A stretch of DNA of 64,000 bases from Infirmifilum sp. NZ (GCF_022693705.1 NZ_CP094288.1:1256443-1320442), one strand, 5' to 3'. Numbered from the stretch's first letter, positions 1-8,571 are shown. Notes: generated by a model not told the origin, from the letters alone. Translations and numbers: made by a program.

Positions 1-1
1 C

Positions 2-829
2 ATCGAAGTTAGGACGAAGGGAGAGCCTGTAACCCGCGTAAAGCTTGCGGCCGGAAGCTACATTGTATCACTAATCGACTCACCTAAGGGCTACAGTTGC
101 CGCTTGAACACTACCACCATCGAGTGGCGCGATACCACCGATCAGGCCCTGCTGGTAAACTGTTCTCCCGTGAAAGCTGAAAACAGGGCAAGCCTGGCGG
201 AGATCATCGAGAGTATCAGGAGCGAGGTGCAACTAAGCCGCAACGTATCAAAAACCATATCCCTTGGCACCATTACGCAGTACAACGGCCAGCAGCTCGA
301 CCTCGCGTCACTATCCCGGGAGAAAACGCTCGTCGTCGAGCTCTTCTACACGCAGTGCACGGGGTGCAAGTACATGATACCGCTCCTCAGAAGCCTGTCG
401 CAGAGAAACGACACTGTCGTGATCTCCCTTACGGTCTCGCCCTCTGATACACCCGAAATCCTGAAGAGGTACATGCTCGACAACAATATCACATGGTACA
501 TCGGCAGGGACGACGTGCAGCTCGCGAGCCAGGTCAACGCTACGTCTTTTCCAACAGTTCTGGTAGTCAAGGAGGGAAGTATCGTCTTTATGGGTGTAGG
601 TTCGAAGCGCGAGCTCGAAGAGTTAGCGCGTGCACCAAGTTCGATTAGCCTTGAGAGTTTGGTAGCCCCAGAAACCTTAATAATACTCGGCTGTGCCCTC
701 ATCCTGGCCACTCTTGCAGTAGGTGGTGGAGGTGCCAAGGAGAAAGGACAAGCTGAAGAGAGTGATATCTGGCCTTATAGTAGCCATATTCATTCTCTCC
801 ATACTGGCCTACGTGGCGATTACGCTTAA
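2..829 (+). CDS. Membrane-anchored thioredoxin-like protein (5' end outside window)
   Basis: The reading frame is open from the window edge, so the N-terminus is missing. A thioredoxin fold is recognisable: a redox motif C-T-G-C inside 'FYTQCTGCKYM' (near nt 345-375), followed about 60 residues later by the cis-proline segment 'SFPTVLVV' and a glycine-rich end. This matches the TlpA/thioredoxin family of extracytoplasmic disulfide oxidoreductases. A hydrophobic stretch (LIILGCALILATLAV) near the C-terminus could anchor the domain in the membrane. The last 30 residues look unlike natural protein, and another frame there encodes a better membrane helix (see next entry), so the true C-terminus is uncertain. 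The substrate is unknown. Confidence 0.75.
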   Translation: MEVRTKGEPVTRVKLAAGSYIVSLIDSPKGYSCRLNTTTIEWRDTTDQALLVNCSPVKAENRASLAEIIESIRSEVQLSRNVSKTISLGTITQYNGQQLDLASLSREKTLVVELFYTQCTGCKYMIPLLRSLSQRNDTVVISLTVSPSDTPEILKRYMLDNNITWYIGRDDVQLASQVNATSFPTVLVVKEGSIVFMGVGSKRELEELARAPSSISLESLVAPETLIILGCALILATLAVGGGGAKEKGQAEESDIWPYSSHIHSLHTGLRGDYA

Positions 830-836
830 ACCGTAA
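723..836 (+). CDS. Possible 38-residue single-helix membrane microprotein, or frameshifted tail of the thioredoxin gene
   Basis: Frame 3 opens right after a TAG at 720-722 with GTG and reads a basic start (V-P-R-R-K-D-K-L-K-R) followed by a clean 19-residue hydrophobic helix (GLIVAIFILSILAYVAI) and TAA. This is a classic positive-inside membrane anchor, while the overlapping frame of the thioredoxin gene is low in plausibility here. It is either a small overlapping gene started by the G-rich GGTGGTGGAGGTG stretch, or the natural second helix of the thioredoxin protein reached by a frameshift or a base error. The sequence alone cannot decide. Confidence 0.35.
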   Translation: MVEVPRRKDKLKRVISGLIVAIFILSILAYVAITLKP

Positions 837-859
837 CTAAGAATGCTACCTTCTTAGTT
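835..859 (+). terminator. Hairpin overlapping the stop codon
   Basis: A perfect 9-bp inverted repeat (AACTAAGAA, 7-nt loop TGCTACC, TTCTTAGTT) begins inside the TAA of the small frame-3 ORF and is followed by TTCCCTCATTT. The position and the pyrimidine-rich tail suit a transcription end or a 3' stabilising hairpin. Confidence 0.45.
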
Positions 860-964
860 TTCCCTCATTTCTTGCCCTGCTCGACCCACAGCCTCCTCAC
901 TCCCAACCAGTGAAGGAAGAGGTTACGGGAGAGTATCTGGACAAGCGTTTGGGACTCGAGCTTG

Positions 965-973
965 CTATATAAT
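965..973 (+). promoter_or_regulatory. Strong TATA-like box with no ORF downstream
   Basis: CTATATAAT is a near-ideal archaeal TATA element. Transcription would start near 995-1000, but no open frame of useful length follows on this strand before the convergent gene ending at 1251. It may drive a non-coding RNA. Confidence 0.4.
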
Positions 974-995
974 CGCAGCAGGTGTGTGGGTAAGG

Positions 996-1250
996 TAAGC
1001 TGGAGAGGGGAAAGGCTTTACTGTTTTCAGCCTAAGAGCTTGAGGCGGAGCAGCTCCGCTTCTCTCTGATCCCTCCCCTTCTCAGCCGCTCCTTCTCGGC
1101 AAACCTACTCGAGCACAGCGCTAGTAGGGAGTGTGCCTGCGGCGTCACATGCTGAAGTACGCTGGGGCGACCACTCCCAGGGGAACCCGTAACACCTCGA
1201 AGAGGGTCTCAGAAAGGTGAGGGAGTGGCTTAGCCAGGCGCGGCCAGCCG
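996..1250 (+). ncRNA. Candidate structured non-coding RNA (identity unknown)
   Basis: This gene-free stretch can fold extensively. GAGAGGGG at 1003-1010 pairs with CCCC-T-TCTC at 1075-1083 (one bulge). That stem encloses hairpin AGGCT/AGCCT (1013-1033) and hairpin GCGGAGC/GCTCCGC (1045-1059), giving a three-way junction. Further on, CCTACT/AGTAGG and a perfect GGGAGTG/CACTCCC pair with a ~40-nt insert are seen. The predicted start from the TATA box at 965-973 falls just before the first stem. No RNase P or SRP signature was convincing. The 3' end is not defined. Confidence 0.35.
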
Positions 1251-1940
1251 TCAGACGGGGCATCTTGAGGGTAGGCTCAGCGCTGCAGTGATGACGGTTG
1301 CTACAACAGGGACAGTTAAGTTATCTTCCGGCGAGATGAACTCGGTTACTGTTACAATGACTGAAGTCACAACTGCTTGCATAACGCTGCCTCCGCATAA
1401 AAGCAGGAGTGAAAGATACACGAGAAGGGCTATGACCTCTCCTCCAAGAGTTTTACCTTTTCTCCAGAGAAGGAGGCTTGAGATCGAGGCCACCGCGTCA
1501 ACGGCTGCCAAGGCAACAACACCGTAGAAGGTGTGACAAGGGTCTATTAGGAGACTCACAACAGCACCTATCATACCGTACAGCAGACCGACGTAGCCCT
1601 CTCTCTTCTCGTAATCTCTCTCAAGCAGGGATAGTTGCTTCTCGATGAAGCTGTGGAACTCGTCTATCGCCTCCTCGAGCACCGTGAAGGGCGTTCGAAC
1701 TCTTTCACCAAAGCTGTCGATGAACCTGTGGAGTTCCCTGGAAAAATCTTCCAGCTCGGTCTTGAGCTTGAACCTTTTCACGACGATGCTGTTGAGGAGG
1801 GCCGCTGCCAGCAACCCTAGGGAATAATAGATGTAAACATTTAGGAAGCTCGGTAGCGGGAAGAAGAACGGGTAAAGAAGCAGGAAGCTCAAAGCCAGGT
1901 GCACGAGCTTACGGTAGAGCTCACGCTCCACAAAGGACAA
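1251..1940 (-). CDS. CTP-dependent lipid kinase-like membrane protein (dolichol/diacylglycerol kinase family)
   Basis: The protein (about 229 residues) has a helix starting 'RKLVHLALS', a later cluster of membrane segments, an acidic D-A-V-A-S segment, K-T-L-G-G-E, and 'EDNLTVPVV' near the end. These match the CTP-using dolichol kinase / diacylglycerol kinase / phytol kinase superfamily (R-K-x-x-H, G/D-A, K-T/S-x-E-G and D-N-x-x-x-P). The likely reaction is CTP-dependent phosphorylation of an isoprenoid alcohol or lipid. Unusually, about 60 charged residues (roughly 55-115) resembling an amphipathic coiled coil are inserted between the first and second membrane clusters. It starts with TTG one base after the phosphoesterase gene's stop, so the two are probably co-transcribed. 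Confidence 0.65.
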   Translation of the reverse strand: MSFVERELYRKLVHLALSFLLLYPFFFPLPSFLNVYIYYSLGLLAAALLNSIVVKRFKLKTELEDFSRELHRFIDSFGERVRTPFTVLEEAIDEFHSFIEKQLSLLERDYEKREGYVGLLYGMIGAVVSLLIDPCHTFYGVVALAAVDAVASISSLLLWRKGKTLGGEVIALLVYLSLLLLCGGSVMQAVVTSVIVTVTEFISPEDNLTVPVVATVITAALSLPSRCPV

Positions 1941-1941
1941 A

Positions 1942-3213
1942 CTAAACCGCCTCGAGAGTATAAGATATAGCTTTGAAACCCGAGCTGACCAACTTTTTCA
2001 CGAGCTGTGAATCCAAGTTTAGAGCACCTTCTTTGAAGAGCACGTACTCTGCGCTTATCTTCATCGAATCCGCCTCACCGGAGGTTATCTCCCAGAACAC
2101 GTGGGCTTTCTTATCAACAGAGAAGATTTTCATAATGAGGCATAGCCTATGACTCCCCGCAGCGTCGTTGCACGAGAAAAGGTACTCGCTAAATGGGGTG
2201 AGTGCCTCGTTCCTCCTGGAGCCGTAGAACTCTATGACCCTGTCTTTAGGAACCTCGAGGATCTTCGACCCACCTGATGAGAACACGTCCTTAAAGACCC
2301 TTGTGACGATAATGTCCAGGAAGTCTTCAAGGGTAAGGTTGTCTTTGAGTGTGTAAAAGGGAATCTTCACCTCCCTCCTCTCAACAAGAGCCCCTGTTGA
2401 CGCGTCCCTGAAAGACAGAAGAGCCCTGTAGGGCACGCCGCTAACCCTCGCGAACTTCAAATCGGCTTTGTGCGCACACTTTCTGCAAAGAGCCCACTTC
2501 TCAGGAATGTGGACTACTCGGCCGCACCCGCTGCACTTCTTCCAGACACCGTTGATGAATCTCCACTCGACTCTTACATCTCCGTTGCCCGAGACGTCTA
2601 TGTACGCGTAGTTGCCTATCGGTTCACCGGTCTTAAGGAGCCTGTCAAGCCTAGCCACGTTGACGTAGACGGTGCCGTTGTGCTCCACCTCTAGGCCTCC
2701 GAAGCTATGGCTGTGACCGAAGATGTGGACGCGGGGTCGGTAGTGGTCGATGAGGTAATTTATCTCCACCACACCGGCATGGGGAGAGTGGTGGTAACTG
2801 TCAATAACCTTCCCGCGGTCCAAAATGCTGAAAGGAGGGTAATGCGTCACGAGCACAACAACCCTCGTCTGCCTCTCGAGTTTGAACGGCTCCACCCTTC
2901 TCCCGTGCCCCACCAATGCTATATCGCCGAAGTAAACAGGGCCTGTGGCGTCAAGGTCGAACACCTGTTGCGCGCCGCACTCCCGCTCAACGTCCCAGTT
3001 ACCCTTAACGTAGTATACAGGTTTCTGTAAGCTCTTGGATACCTTGCTGAGTATTCTGCACATGCTTCCAGGCCTTTGAGGGTTCCCGATGTCTCCAGCG
3101 GCGACGATCACGTCGTAGGAAACATTATCTCTCCTCGCCCATTCTATGAACTGGTCCACAATGTCCTCCTTGCCGTGGACATCTGAGACTGCGAGCATCC
3201 TGAGCTTAGCCAT
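1942..3213 (-). CDS. Calcineurin-like metallophosphoesterase with zinc ribbon and C-terminal extension
   Basis: The N-terminal half (residues 1-205) is a metallophosphoesterase: 'SDVHG' near residue 10, 'AAGDIGN' near 40, 'KGNWD' near 70, 'THYPP' near 125 and 'FGHSHSFGG' near 165 give the full metal-binding set (D-x-H, G-D, G-N-x-D, H, G-H-x-H). A four-cysteine zinc ribbon (C-x2-C ... C-x2-C) follows near residues 225-245, then about 180 residues of mixed sequence without recognisable family. It could be a nuclease, phosphatase or cyclic-nucleotide phosphodiesterase; the zinc ribbon hints at nucleic-acid or protein binding. It is the first gene of an apparent operon with the lipid kinase-like gene. 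Confidence 0.85.
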   Translation of the reverse strand: MAKLRMLAVSDVHGKEDIVDQFIEWARRDNVSYDVIVAAGDIGNPQRPGSMCRILSKVSKSLQKPVYYVKGNWDVERECGAQQVFDLDATGPVYFGDIALVGHGRRVEPFKLERQTRVVVLVTHYPPFSILDRGKVIDSYHHSPHAGVVEINYLIDHYRPRVHIFGHSHSFGGLEVEHNGTVYVNVARLDRLLKTGEPIGNYAYIDVSGNGDVRVEWRFINGVWKKCSGCGRVVHIPEKWALCRKCAHKADLKFARVSGVPYRALLSFRDASTGALVERREVKIPFYTLKDNLTLEDFLDIIVTRVFKDVFSSGGSKILEVPKDRVIEFYGSRRNEALTPFSEYLFSCNDAAGSHRLCLIMKIFSVDKKAHVFWEITSGEADSMKISAEYVLFKEGALNLDSQLVKKLVSSGFKAISYTLEAV

Positions 3214-3353
3214 ATCTTGAACACCAGGTCGCCATGCATGGACGCGAAGAATAAGCCCTCCAGCTTATAAAAATGCTCACCGCGAGGCCGGGCGCGCTCG
3301 CTCGCACCCTTCCTGGGAAAAGTTAATAAACCCATCATGCAAACACAGGTTGA

Positions 3354-3470
3354 GCCCCGGTCGTCTAGCCCGGTCAGCCTGCACGAGGGCCGAGAGGATA
3401 CGGCGTGAACGGCCGGCCTCAAATTGGCCTCTCGAGCCAAAGATCCCGGGTTCAAATCCCGGCCGGGGCA
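3354..3470 (+). tRNA. tRNA-Glu(CUC) with extra intervening sequence
   Basis: Acceptor arms GCCCCGG/CCGGGGC with discriminator A, T arm CCGGG-TTCAAAT-CCCGG and anticodon arm TTGGC-CTCTCGA-GCCAA (anticodon CUC) are all intact. The gene is 117 nt, against about 75 for the mature form. The best fit removes about 19 nt from the D-loop (around 3376-3394) and about 23 nt just before the anticodon stem (around 3401-3423), leaving the D-stem GTCT/GGAT. The anticodon loop itself is uninterrupted, so both are non-canonical introns; exact borders are not settled. A TATA-like TTAATAAA lies about 27 nt upstream. Confidence 0.85.
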
Positions 3471-3606
3471 CTCCACTCCGCACTTGATTGCTACCTGTTA
3501 CGCGAAGTCGCCGTAGTCGATCATGTAGACAACCGACGGAAAGCCTCGTCTCGCACCTCAAAGAAGGCGAAAAGCTGATAAGAGCCCCCGGGAATGATAG
3601 TGAATA

Positions 3607-3700
3607 GCCCCGGTAGCTCAGACTGGTGGAGCGTCGGCCTCGTAAGGTTAAGGTGTTCCGGGGGAGCCGAAGGTCCCGGGTTCGAATCCCGGCCGGGGCT
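3607..3700 (+). tRNA. tRNA-Thr(CGU) with 20-nt intron
   Basis: Acceptor GCCCCGG/CCGGGGC with discriminator U, D-arm GCTC/GAGC, anticodon stem TCGGC/GCCGA and T arm CCGGG-TTCGAAT-CCCGG form a full cloverleaf. The anticodon loop starts C-U-C-G-U-A (anticodon CGU). The loop is 27 nt instead of 7, so a 20-nt intron sits at the canonical 37/38 position. Confidence 0.93.
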
Positions 3701-3754
3701 TTTCTGCGCGCATTACTACGAAAACGTTTTTTGAGACCTAGCCTAATAAAGCGC

Positions 3755-5686
3755 GTGAAGTCGTCGTTCATCTTCGTCCTGCACTTCCACCAGCCTGTGG
3801 GGCAGAAGCACAGCATTATGCACAGAGTTCAGAGCAACAGCTATGAGATGCTCCTAGAGGTCCTCGAAACTTTTCGGGATCTGCCGCTGACTCTGCACTT
3901 TAGCGGCCCGCTTCTAATGCATTGGCGGAAACTCTACCCAGACTTTCTCGAGAGGTTGAGGAAAGCGCTGGAGTCAAGCAGATTTGAAGTTCTCGGAGGG
4001 ACATACTCCGAAAGCATACTCGCTTTACTCCCCTGGGAGGACAGAGTAGAGCAGCTGAAGCGGGGAAAAGCGCTCGTGATAGAGACTCTGGGGGTAGAGC
4101 CCCAGGGCGCATGGCTCGCTGAGCGGGTTTGGGATCCCACTCTTCCACCAGCAATTAGGGAAGCCGGCTACCAATACGTCATCCTCGACGATGAAGTCGG
4201 CTACAGGTCTGGCTTGTGGAAGGACGATACGCATGTAGCGCTTTTAACGGAGTACGCGGGTCAAAAGGTCGGCGTGTTCTTCATAGACACGAAGATCAGG
4301 TACATCCTGCCTTGGCGTCCCCACGCGGAAGTCCTCGACTACATAAGAAGTTTTCAGGATAGCGGTGGGTCAAGGTACGTGCTCTGGGGGAGTGACGCGG
4401 AGAAGTTCGGGGAGTGGTGGCCCCGCGATCAGGCGGAACCCTGGCTAAGATTATTCCTCACATACCTGATGCAAGACAACTCCATACAGACACTCACCCC
4501 CTCCATGTACCTGAAGAGGCACGGGTACTCCGGGCTGGCCTACTTGGGGCCTTGGAGCTACGACAAGATGATGGAGTGGAGCGGAGGGTACTTTCCCAAC
4601 TTCCTCAGAAAGTACCGAGAGTCCAACAACATGCACAAGAAAATGCTGTATGTTAAGGAAAAGCTGTCAAAGCTCAAAGCACCCCAGGAGGCGTGGGAGA
4701 GCTACTACTTGGCCCAGTGCAACGACGCATACTGGCACGGGCTCTTCGGCGGCACCTACATCCCGTCTCTCAGACAGGCTGTGTTCGAGCACTTGATCAG
4801 GGCCGAGCGTATAGCTGAGGAGAGGGGAGCATACTTCGTTGGCTCGTGGTACCGCGTAAAGGAGCTGGACTTAGATTACGACGGCAAAGACGAGCTCATA
4901 TTGGAAACACCGCACTCTAACCTGTACCTGAAGCCGGACGACGGCGGAACGCTCTTCGAGCTAGACATCAAGGCGGACGGAAAGGAGCACAACCTGATAA
5001 ACACCATGACTCGCTACGCGGAGCCCTATCTCCAAGGCGTTCAGGGCGCGAACCCCGACTGGTATCGCCGCGTCTCGTTCAGAGAGCACATCTGGAGGCG
5101 GGATACTAAGCTGTCGGACTGGATTAGCAACACTCCATTCGTCGACGTGAGCGACCTCGCACTGAGAAGGTACATAGTAGAGTACGTTGGGGAGGGGAAG
5201 GTCGTCCTCTCCGCAGTGGGTCGGGACTGGAGCGTGAAAAGCCAGCCTGCACGGATACACGTTACGAAGGTGTACGAAGCGGATAACGAGGGCCGCGCTC
5301 TAAGGGTTTCCTACTATTGGAGAAACCTGGAGAAAAGGTTCATCGATCCGAGAATATCGATAGAACTGTCGATAATGCCACGGCTTTCCTACGCTGAGGA
5401 CAAGGTGCCTGTGTACACTGTGGACGATGTTTCGAGGAGAAGTATGGGCGAGAGGTTCGAGAGCCCCTGGTCCAGGACTATAAGGGTGCAATCGGACGGT
5501 GCGCCCGAGATAGTCATCGAGAGCTCCAAGCACGCTGAAGTGTGGATAGCACCCATTGAGAGCACGTCCAGGACTGAGAGAGGCCTGAAAAGCGAGATAC
5601 AAGGTCTAGGCATAGTGTTCAACCACGCTGTGGCATTAAACCCTGGCGAGTCCTTTGAGACGCAGGTGGTTCTGCGTTGGCTCTAA
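3755..5686 (+). CDS. GH57 4-alpha-glucanotransferase / alpha-amylase
   Basis: This 643-residue protein has the five GH57 conserved regions: 'HFHQP' at 10-14, 'GGTYSES' with the likely nucleophile Glu86, 'WLAERVWDP' at 120-128, 'GSDAEKFG' with the likely acid/base Asp214, and 'YWHGLFGG' further on. The rest resembles the C-terminal beta domains of Thermococcus-type enzymes (about 650 residues). It would rearrange or hydrolyse alpha-1,4-glucans in the cytoplasm; no signal peptide is present. The frame continues upstream into the tRNA-Thr gene, so GTG at 3755, directly before 'KSSFIFVLHFHQP', is chosen. The glycogen synthase gene overlaps its end by 10 nt, which implies coupled glycogen synthesis and remodelling. 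Confidence 0.92.
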   Translation: MKSSFIFVLHFHQPVGQKHSIMHRVQSNSYEMLLEVLETFRDLPLTLHFSGPLLMHWRKLYPDFLERLRKALESSRFEVLGGTYSESILALLPWEDRVEQLKRGKALVIETLGVEPQGAWLAERVWDPTLPPAIREAGYQYVILDDEVGYRSGLWKDDTHVALLTEYAGQKVGVFFIDTKIRYILPWRPHAEVLDYIRSFQDSGGSRYVLWGSDAEKFGEWWPRDQAEPWLRLFLTYLMQDNSIQTLTPSMYLKRHGYSGLAYLGPWSYDKMMEWSGGYFPNFLRKYRESNNMHKKMLYVKEKLSKLKAPQEAWESYYLAQCNDAYWHGLFGGTYIPSLRQAVFEHLIRAERIAEERGAYFVGSWYRVKELDLDYDGKDELILETPHSNLYLKPDDGGTLFELDIKADGKEHNLINTMTRYAEPYLQGVQGANPDWYRRVSFREHIWRRDTKLSDWISNTPFVDVSDLALRRYIVEYVGEGKVVLSAVGRDWSVKSQPARIHVTKVYEADNEGRALRVSYYWRNLEKRFIDPRISIELSIMPRLSYAEDKVPVYTVDDVSRRSMGERFESPWSRTIRVQSDGAPEIVIESSKHAEVWIAPIESTSRTERGLKSEIQGLGIVFNHAVALNPGESFETQVVLRWL

Positions 5687-7308
5687 ACGTCTGGATGCTC
5701 ACATTTGAGGCCACGCCCTTCGTCAAGGTTGGAGGGCTAGCTGAGGTTCCTACAAACCTCTGCGCATCCCTGGCGGGGAAAGGAGTTAGCCCCGTCATAG
5801 TTCTGCCTGCCCACTCGCCCAGCATCGACCCAGCGTCAGAGACCGCAGAGCTGAACGCCCACGGGAAAATCTATGTGTTTGAGAAGACAGCACATGGTAA
5901 CGTTTCTTTCATTAAGGTTCACGGCGGCTTTTTGGACGACCCGCGCGTCTACGCGGACGACATACTAGAGGGCAAAATTATAGACTTCACCACTGCCTTC
6001 TCGCTCCTCCTTGCGGAGAAGGAAAGGCTGGGGTTAGCGGAGCCCGACATCATACACTTCCACGACTGGCACTCCGTACTCCCGCTCCTTAAGGCGAAGG
6101 AGCAACGCGGGACCCGAGCGAAGCCTGCGCTTATCTATCATGTTCACCTATTAGTGAGGAAAAAGCTGGATAAAGCTCTCTTTGAAAAGGTGGGCCTCCG
6201 CCTGGACTGGCCTCACACAGTCTACCTGAATGGTAGGTACACGGAGCTCCCTCTACGTGAGGTTTACGAGAGGACAAATGGAGTCGCTGAAAGGATAGGA
6301 TTAGCGGAGGCAGATAAGCTGGTGACCGTGAGTAAATCGTTCCTTGAGGAAGACCTCCGGTCAGCTCTCGGGGAGGACGTCCTAGGCCGAGGAACGTTCG
6401 TTTACAATGGTACGGACTGGAGCTACGAGTCACTATACCGTGAGGTTCTATCCCTGCATGGGGAGAAGCTCCGCGAGCTCTACGGGTCGAGCCCCAGCAG
6501 GCTTGAGCTACGCAGATACCTGCTTCTCCATGCTTTGGGCAACTTGCCGACAGGCGAACCAAAGCTCCAGGACGACAGGCTGAGAAACTATATCGCTGAG
6601 AGGGTAGCCCCACCTTTAAGAGACGACCTCGGGGTCGAGGCGTTCCGCTTCGACGGGCCTCTGCTGATAACCACCGGCAGGCTCTCGCGCCAGAAGGGCT
6701 TCGACGTGCTTGCCGAGGCCGTAGAGCTCCTACTGCAGGACTTGGGCGAGGCTAGGGTAATCTTCCTGGTGCTACCTGTCTGGGGCGGTGAAAGCTACGT
6801 AGACCTCTTGGTTAGCCTCTCCCGGGAGTATCCTGGAAACGTCAGAGTGATCTTCGGCGTCGCCCCCTCGATTTACAAGCTTGCCCATCTATCAGCAGAC
6901 GTCTTCGCAGCCCCGTCGAGATGGGAACCCTTCGGCATCATGGCTGTGGAGGCGATGGCTGCTGGCTGTCCGGTTGTCGCCTCAAGAGTTGGAGGTTTGA
7001 AGGAGACTGTCACCGATATACGAAAGTTCGGGATCAAAGGCACAGGGTTGCACGTCGAGCCCGGGGATCCTTACGAGTTAGCAGATTCTCTGCGAGACAT
7101 GCTGGCGTTCATGGAGGCATCCAATCAAGGCCAGCTCGAAAAGTACCTCGGAAAGATCGGTGACAGAAGGCTCGCAGACCTGCTTGAAAACTACATAGAT
7201 GCTGGTGAAATAATTCGGAAGAACGCAATAGACAGGGTTGAATCCTACTTCACCTGGGAGAAATCCGCAGAAAAACTCCTGGCAGTTTACAAGGAGGTGC
7301 TCCGCTAG
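5677..7308 (+). CDS. glgA: Glycogen synthase (GT5 family)
   Basis: The 543-residue protein starts with a GT-B N-domain containing the sugar-nucleotide loop 'KVGGLAEV' (residues 17-24) and ends with the classic GT-B C-domain: 'GRLSRQKGFDVL' (330s), and 'EPFGIMAVEAMAAGCPVV' with 'VGGL' around 415-440. These are hallmarks of ADP/UDP-glucose glycogen synthases. It extends alpha-1,4-glucan chains. The TTG start lies inside the last codons of the GH57 gene, giving a 10-nt overlap. An insertion of poorly conserved sequence lies around residues 260-315. Donor specificity (ADP- or UDP-glucose) cannot be told from sequence alone. Confidence 0.9.
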   Translation: MALNVWMLTFEATPFVKVGGLAEVPTNLCASLAGKGVSPVIVLPAHSPSIDPASETAELNAHGKIYVFEKTAHGNVSFIKVHGGFLDDPRVYADDILEGKIIDFTTAFSLLLAEKERLGLAEPDIIHFHDWHSVLPLLKAKEQRGTRAKPALIYHVHLLVRKKLDKALFEKVGLRLDWPHTVYLNGRYTELPLREVYERTNGVAERIGLAEADKLVTVSKSFLEEDLRSALGEDVLGRGTFVYNGTDWSYESLYREVLSLHGEKLRELYGSSPSRLELRRYLLLHALGNLPTGEPKLQDDRLRNYIAERVAPPLRDDLGVEAFRFDGPLLITTGRLSRQKGFDVLAEAVELLLQDLGEARVIFLVLPVWGGESYVDLLVSLSREYPGNVRVIFGVAPSIYKLAHLSADVFAAPSRWEPFGIMAVEAMAAGCPVVASRVGGLKETVTDIRKFGIKGTGLHVEPGDPYELADSLRDMLAFMEASNQGQLEKYLGKIGDRRLADLLENYIDAGEIIRKNAIDRVESYFTWEKSAEKLLAVYKEVLR

Positions 7309-7748
7309 ATAGAGCGGAGGATCTCCTCGAGAGCTTTCCGCACGTTCTCAAGCTTTCTCTCAAGCTCTTCAACTCTCTTCCTCAGCTCTTCAACCTGGCT
7401 TTGAGACGCTGTTCCTAGGATCGGGATGTCGAGCTTGCCTCCGCTTTGTAAGAGCTTCTCGTATGTTTCCTTCACCAGCTTACCGGCCTCCGTTTTAGCC
7501 GCGAGGTGGTTTCTTATAGTCGCCTCGGTTCTCCCAAGCTCCTCCGCGATTTTAACTATGGAGTAGCCTGCGCGCTCCCGGGCAAGAGCTCCTGCGGCGA
7601 CCACGAGGCTGTCAAGCCAGGTGAGTTTGTCCTCAGCGTTCCTGATGGCATCGATGACTTCAGGTCTAAGCAGCGTGCCGAGGATAAGGGATAGCTCGAG
7701 CCTCCTCACGTCCTCTTTTCCAACAGGCTTGAGGGGTATTTCACTCAT
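7305..7748 (-). CDS. HTH protein with C-terminal coiled coil, partner of KaiC-like ATPase
   Basis: The 147-residue protein contains a helix-turn-helix segment (about residues 65-95: '[20 protein letters not shown]') and a heptad-rich C-terminus (about 115-147). It overlaps the KaiC-like gene upstream by 8 nt, so the two are translated together; its stop overlaps the convergent glgA stop by 4 nt. A regulatory or signalling role with the ATPase is inferred. It may bind DNA, but the target is unknown. Confidence 0.75.
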   Translation of the reverse strand: MSEIPLKPVGKEDVRRLELSLILGTLLRPEVIDAIRNAEDKLTWLDSLVVAAGALARERAGYSIVKIAEELGRTEATIRNHLAAKTEAGKLVKETYEKLLQSGGKLDIPILGTASQSQVEELRKRVEELERKLENVRKALEEILRSI

Positions 7749-8514
7749 AAGAACCTCCCACCTCCACCTTGTAGGTAGCGCCCCTCAATTTAACTATTTT
7801 GTCACTGTACACGATGATCCCTTTATCCGTTATCTCGAAGGGCCTCCGCCTCATATCGTGCTTTGTTCCGCGCATCTTCCATATGATAAGAGATCGAACT
7901 AGTTCCCCGTCGATTTCGTCGAGGTCAAGCCTGACGATGCCGTCTACGGCGTGCTCTACGCCCGGTCCCCCGAACCCTCTTTCAGTCACGCTCACTTGCG
8001 ACACGAACAGGGATGTTGCCCCTAAGCCTGAGAGGACCCTCTTAAGCTGCATAAGAACGGAGCGCGCCGTCGCAGGTCTCGTGAGGTACAGCGTGGAAAC
8101 CGAATCAACCACAACTCTCTCGGCTTTAACGTCGCGTATCGCCTGCCTCACCACGTCTATCAGCTCACCAACGTCATCCACGCTCTTAACGACGTAGCGC
8201 TCCCTTTTCGCCGCCTCGCCGATCCCTCCAGTGAAAGCGTCGACAATCGCGAACTTGCCCTCGTCTTCGAATCTTCGCACGTCCCAGCCGAACGAGGCCA
8301 TGTTTCTCCGTATCTGAACGGGGTGCTCTTCTAACGCTACTAGCACGCCTGCCTCCCCGTTTGACAACCCGTAGAACAGGTACTGCTGGGAGAATATCGT
8401 TTTACCTGTTCCAGGTCCCCCCGAGAGTAGAACTATGTTTCGCTTCGGTATGCCGCCGTAGAGGAGCTCGTCGAAGCCAGGAATACCAGTTTTTATTTTT
8501 TCAATAACACTCAT
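7741..8514 (-). CDS. Single-domain KaiC-like RecA-superfamily ATPase
   Basis: The protein has 257 residues with '[12 protein letters not shown]' at 10-21, Walker A 'GGPGTGKT' at 32-39, catalytic 'LEEHP' near 61-65, and Walker B 'RVVVDSVS' with Asp137. This is the archaeal KaiC/GvpD-like family, single-domain form. Such proteins are usually signalling ATPases, not clock proteins, in archaea. The C-terminus ends with a short beta-rich tail. It is the first gene of a pair with the HTH protein. A TATA-like TTTAATATT lies about 40 nt before the ATG, with GGTGAT as a possible ribosome site. Confidence 0.88.
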   Translation of the reverse strand: MSVIEKIKTGIPGFDELLYGGIPKRNIVLLSGGPGTGKTIFSQQYLFYGLSNGEAGVLVALEEHPVQIRRNMASFGWDVRRFEDEGKFAIVDAFTGGIGEAAKRERYVVKSVDDVGELIDVVRQAIRDVKAERVVVDSVSTLYLTRPATARSVLMQLKRVLSGLGATSLFVSQVSVTERGFGGPGVEHAVDGIVRLDLDEIDGELVRSLIIWKMRGTKHDMRRRPFEITDKGIIVYSDKIVKLRGATYKVEVGGSYE

Positions 8515-8571
8515 TTACAATCACCCAAGTATTCTTTTCCTGCCCAAAATATTAAACCTTTTTTACCGGAT

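Noticed and set aside
996-1250. RNase P RNA or SRP RNA in the structured gap
   Set aside because: A CAGAA...GGCTTA-like string is present, but the P4 pairing and other conserved blocks could not be found, so only a generic RNA candidate is claimed.
3277-3816. Minus-strand frame spanning both tRNA genes
   Set aside because: It is the antisense of two well-folded tRNA genes.
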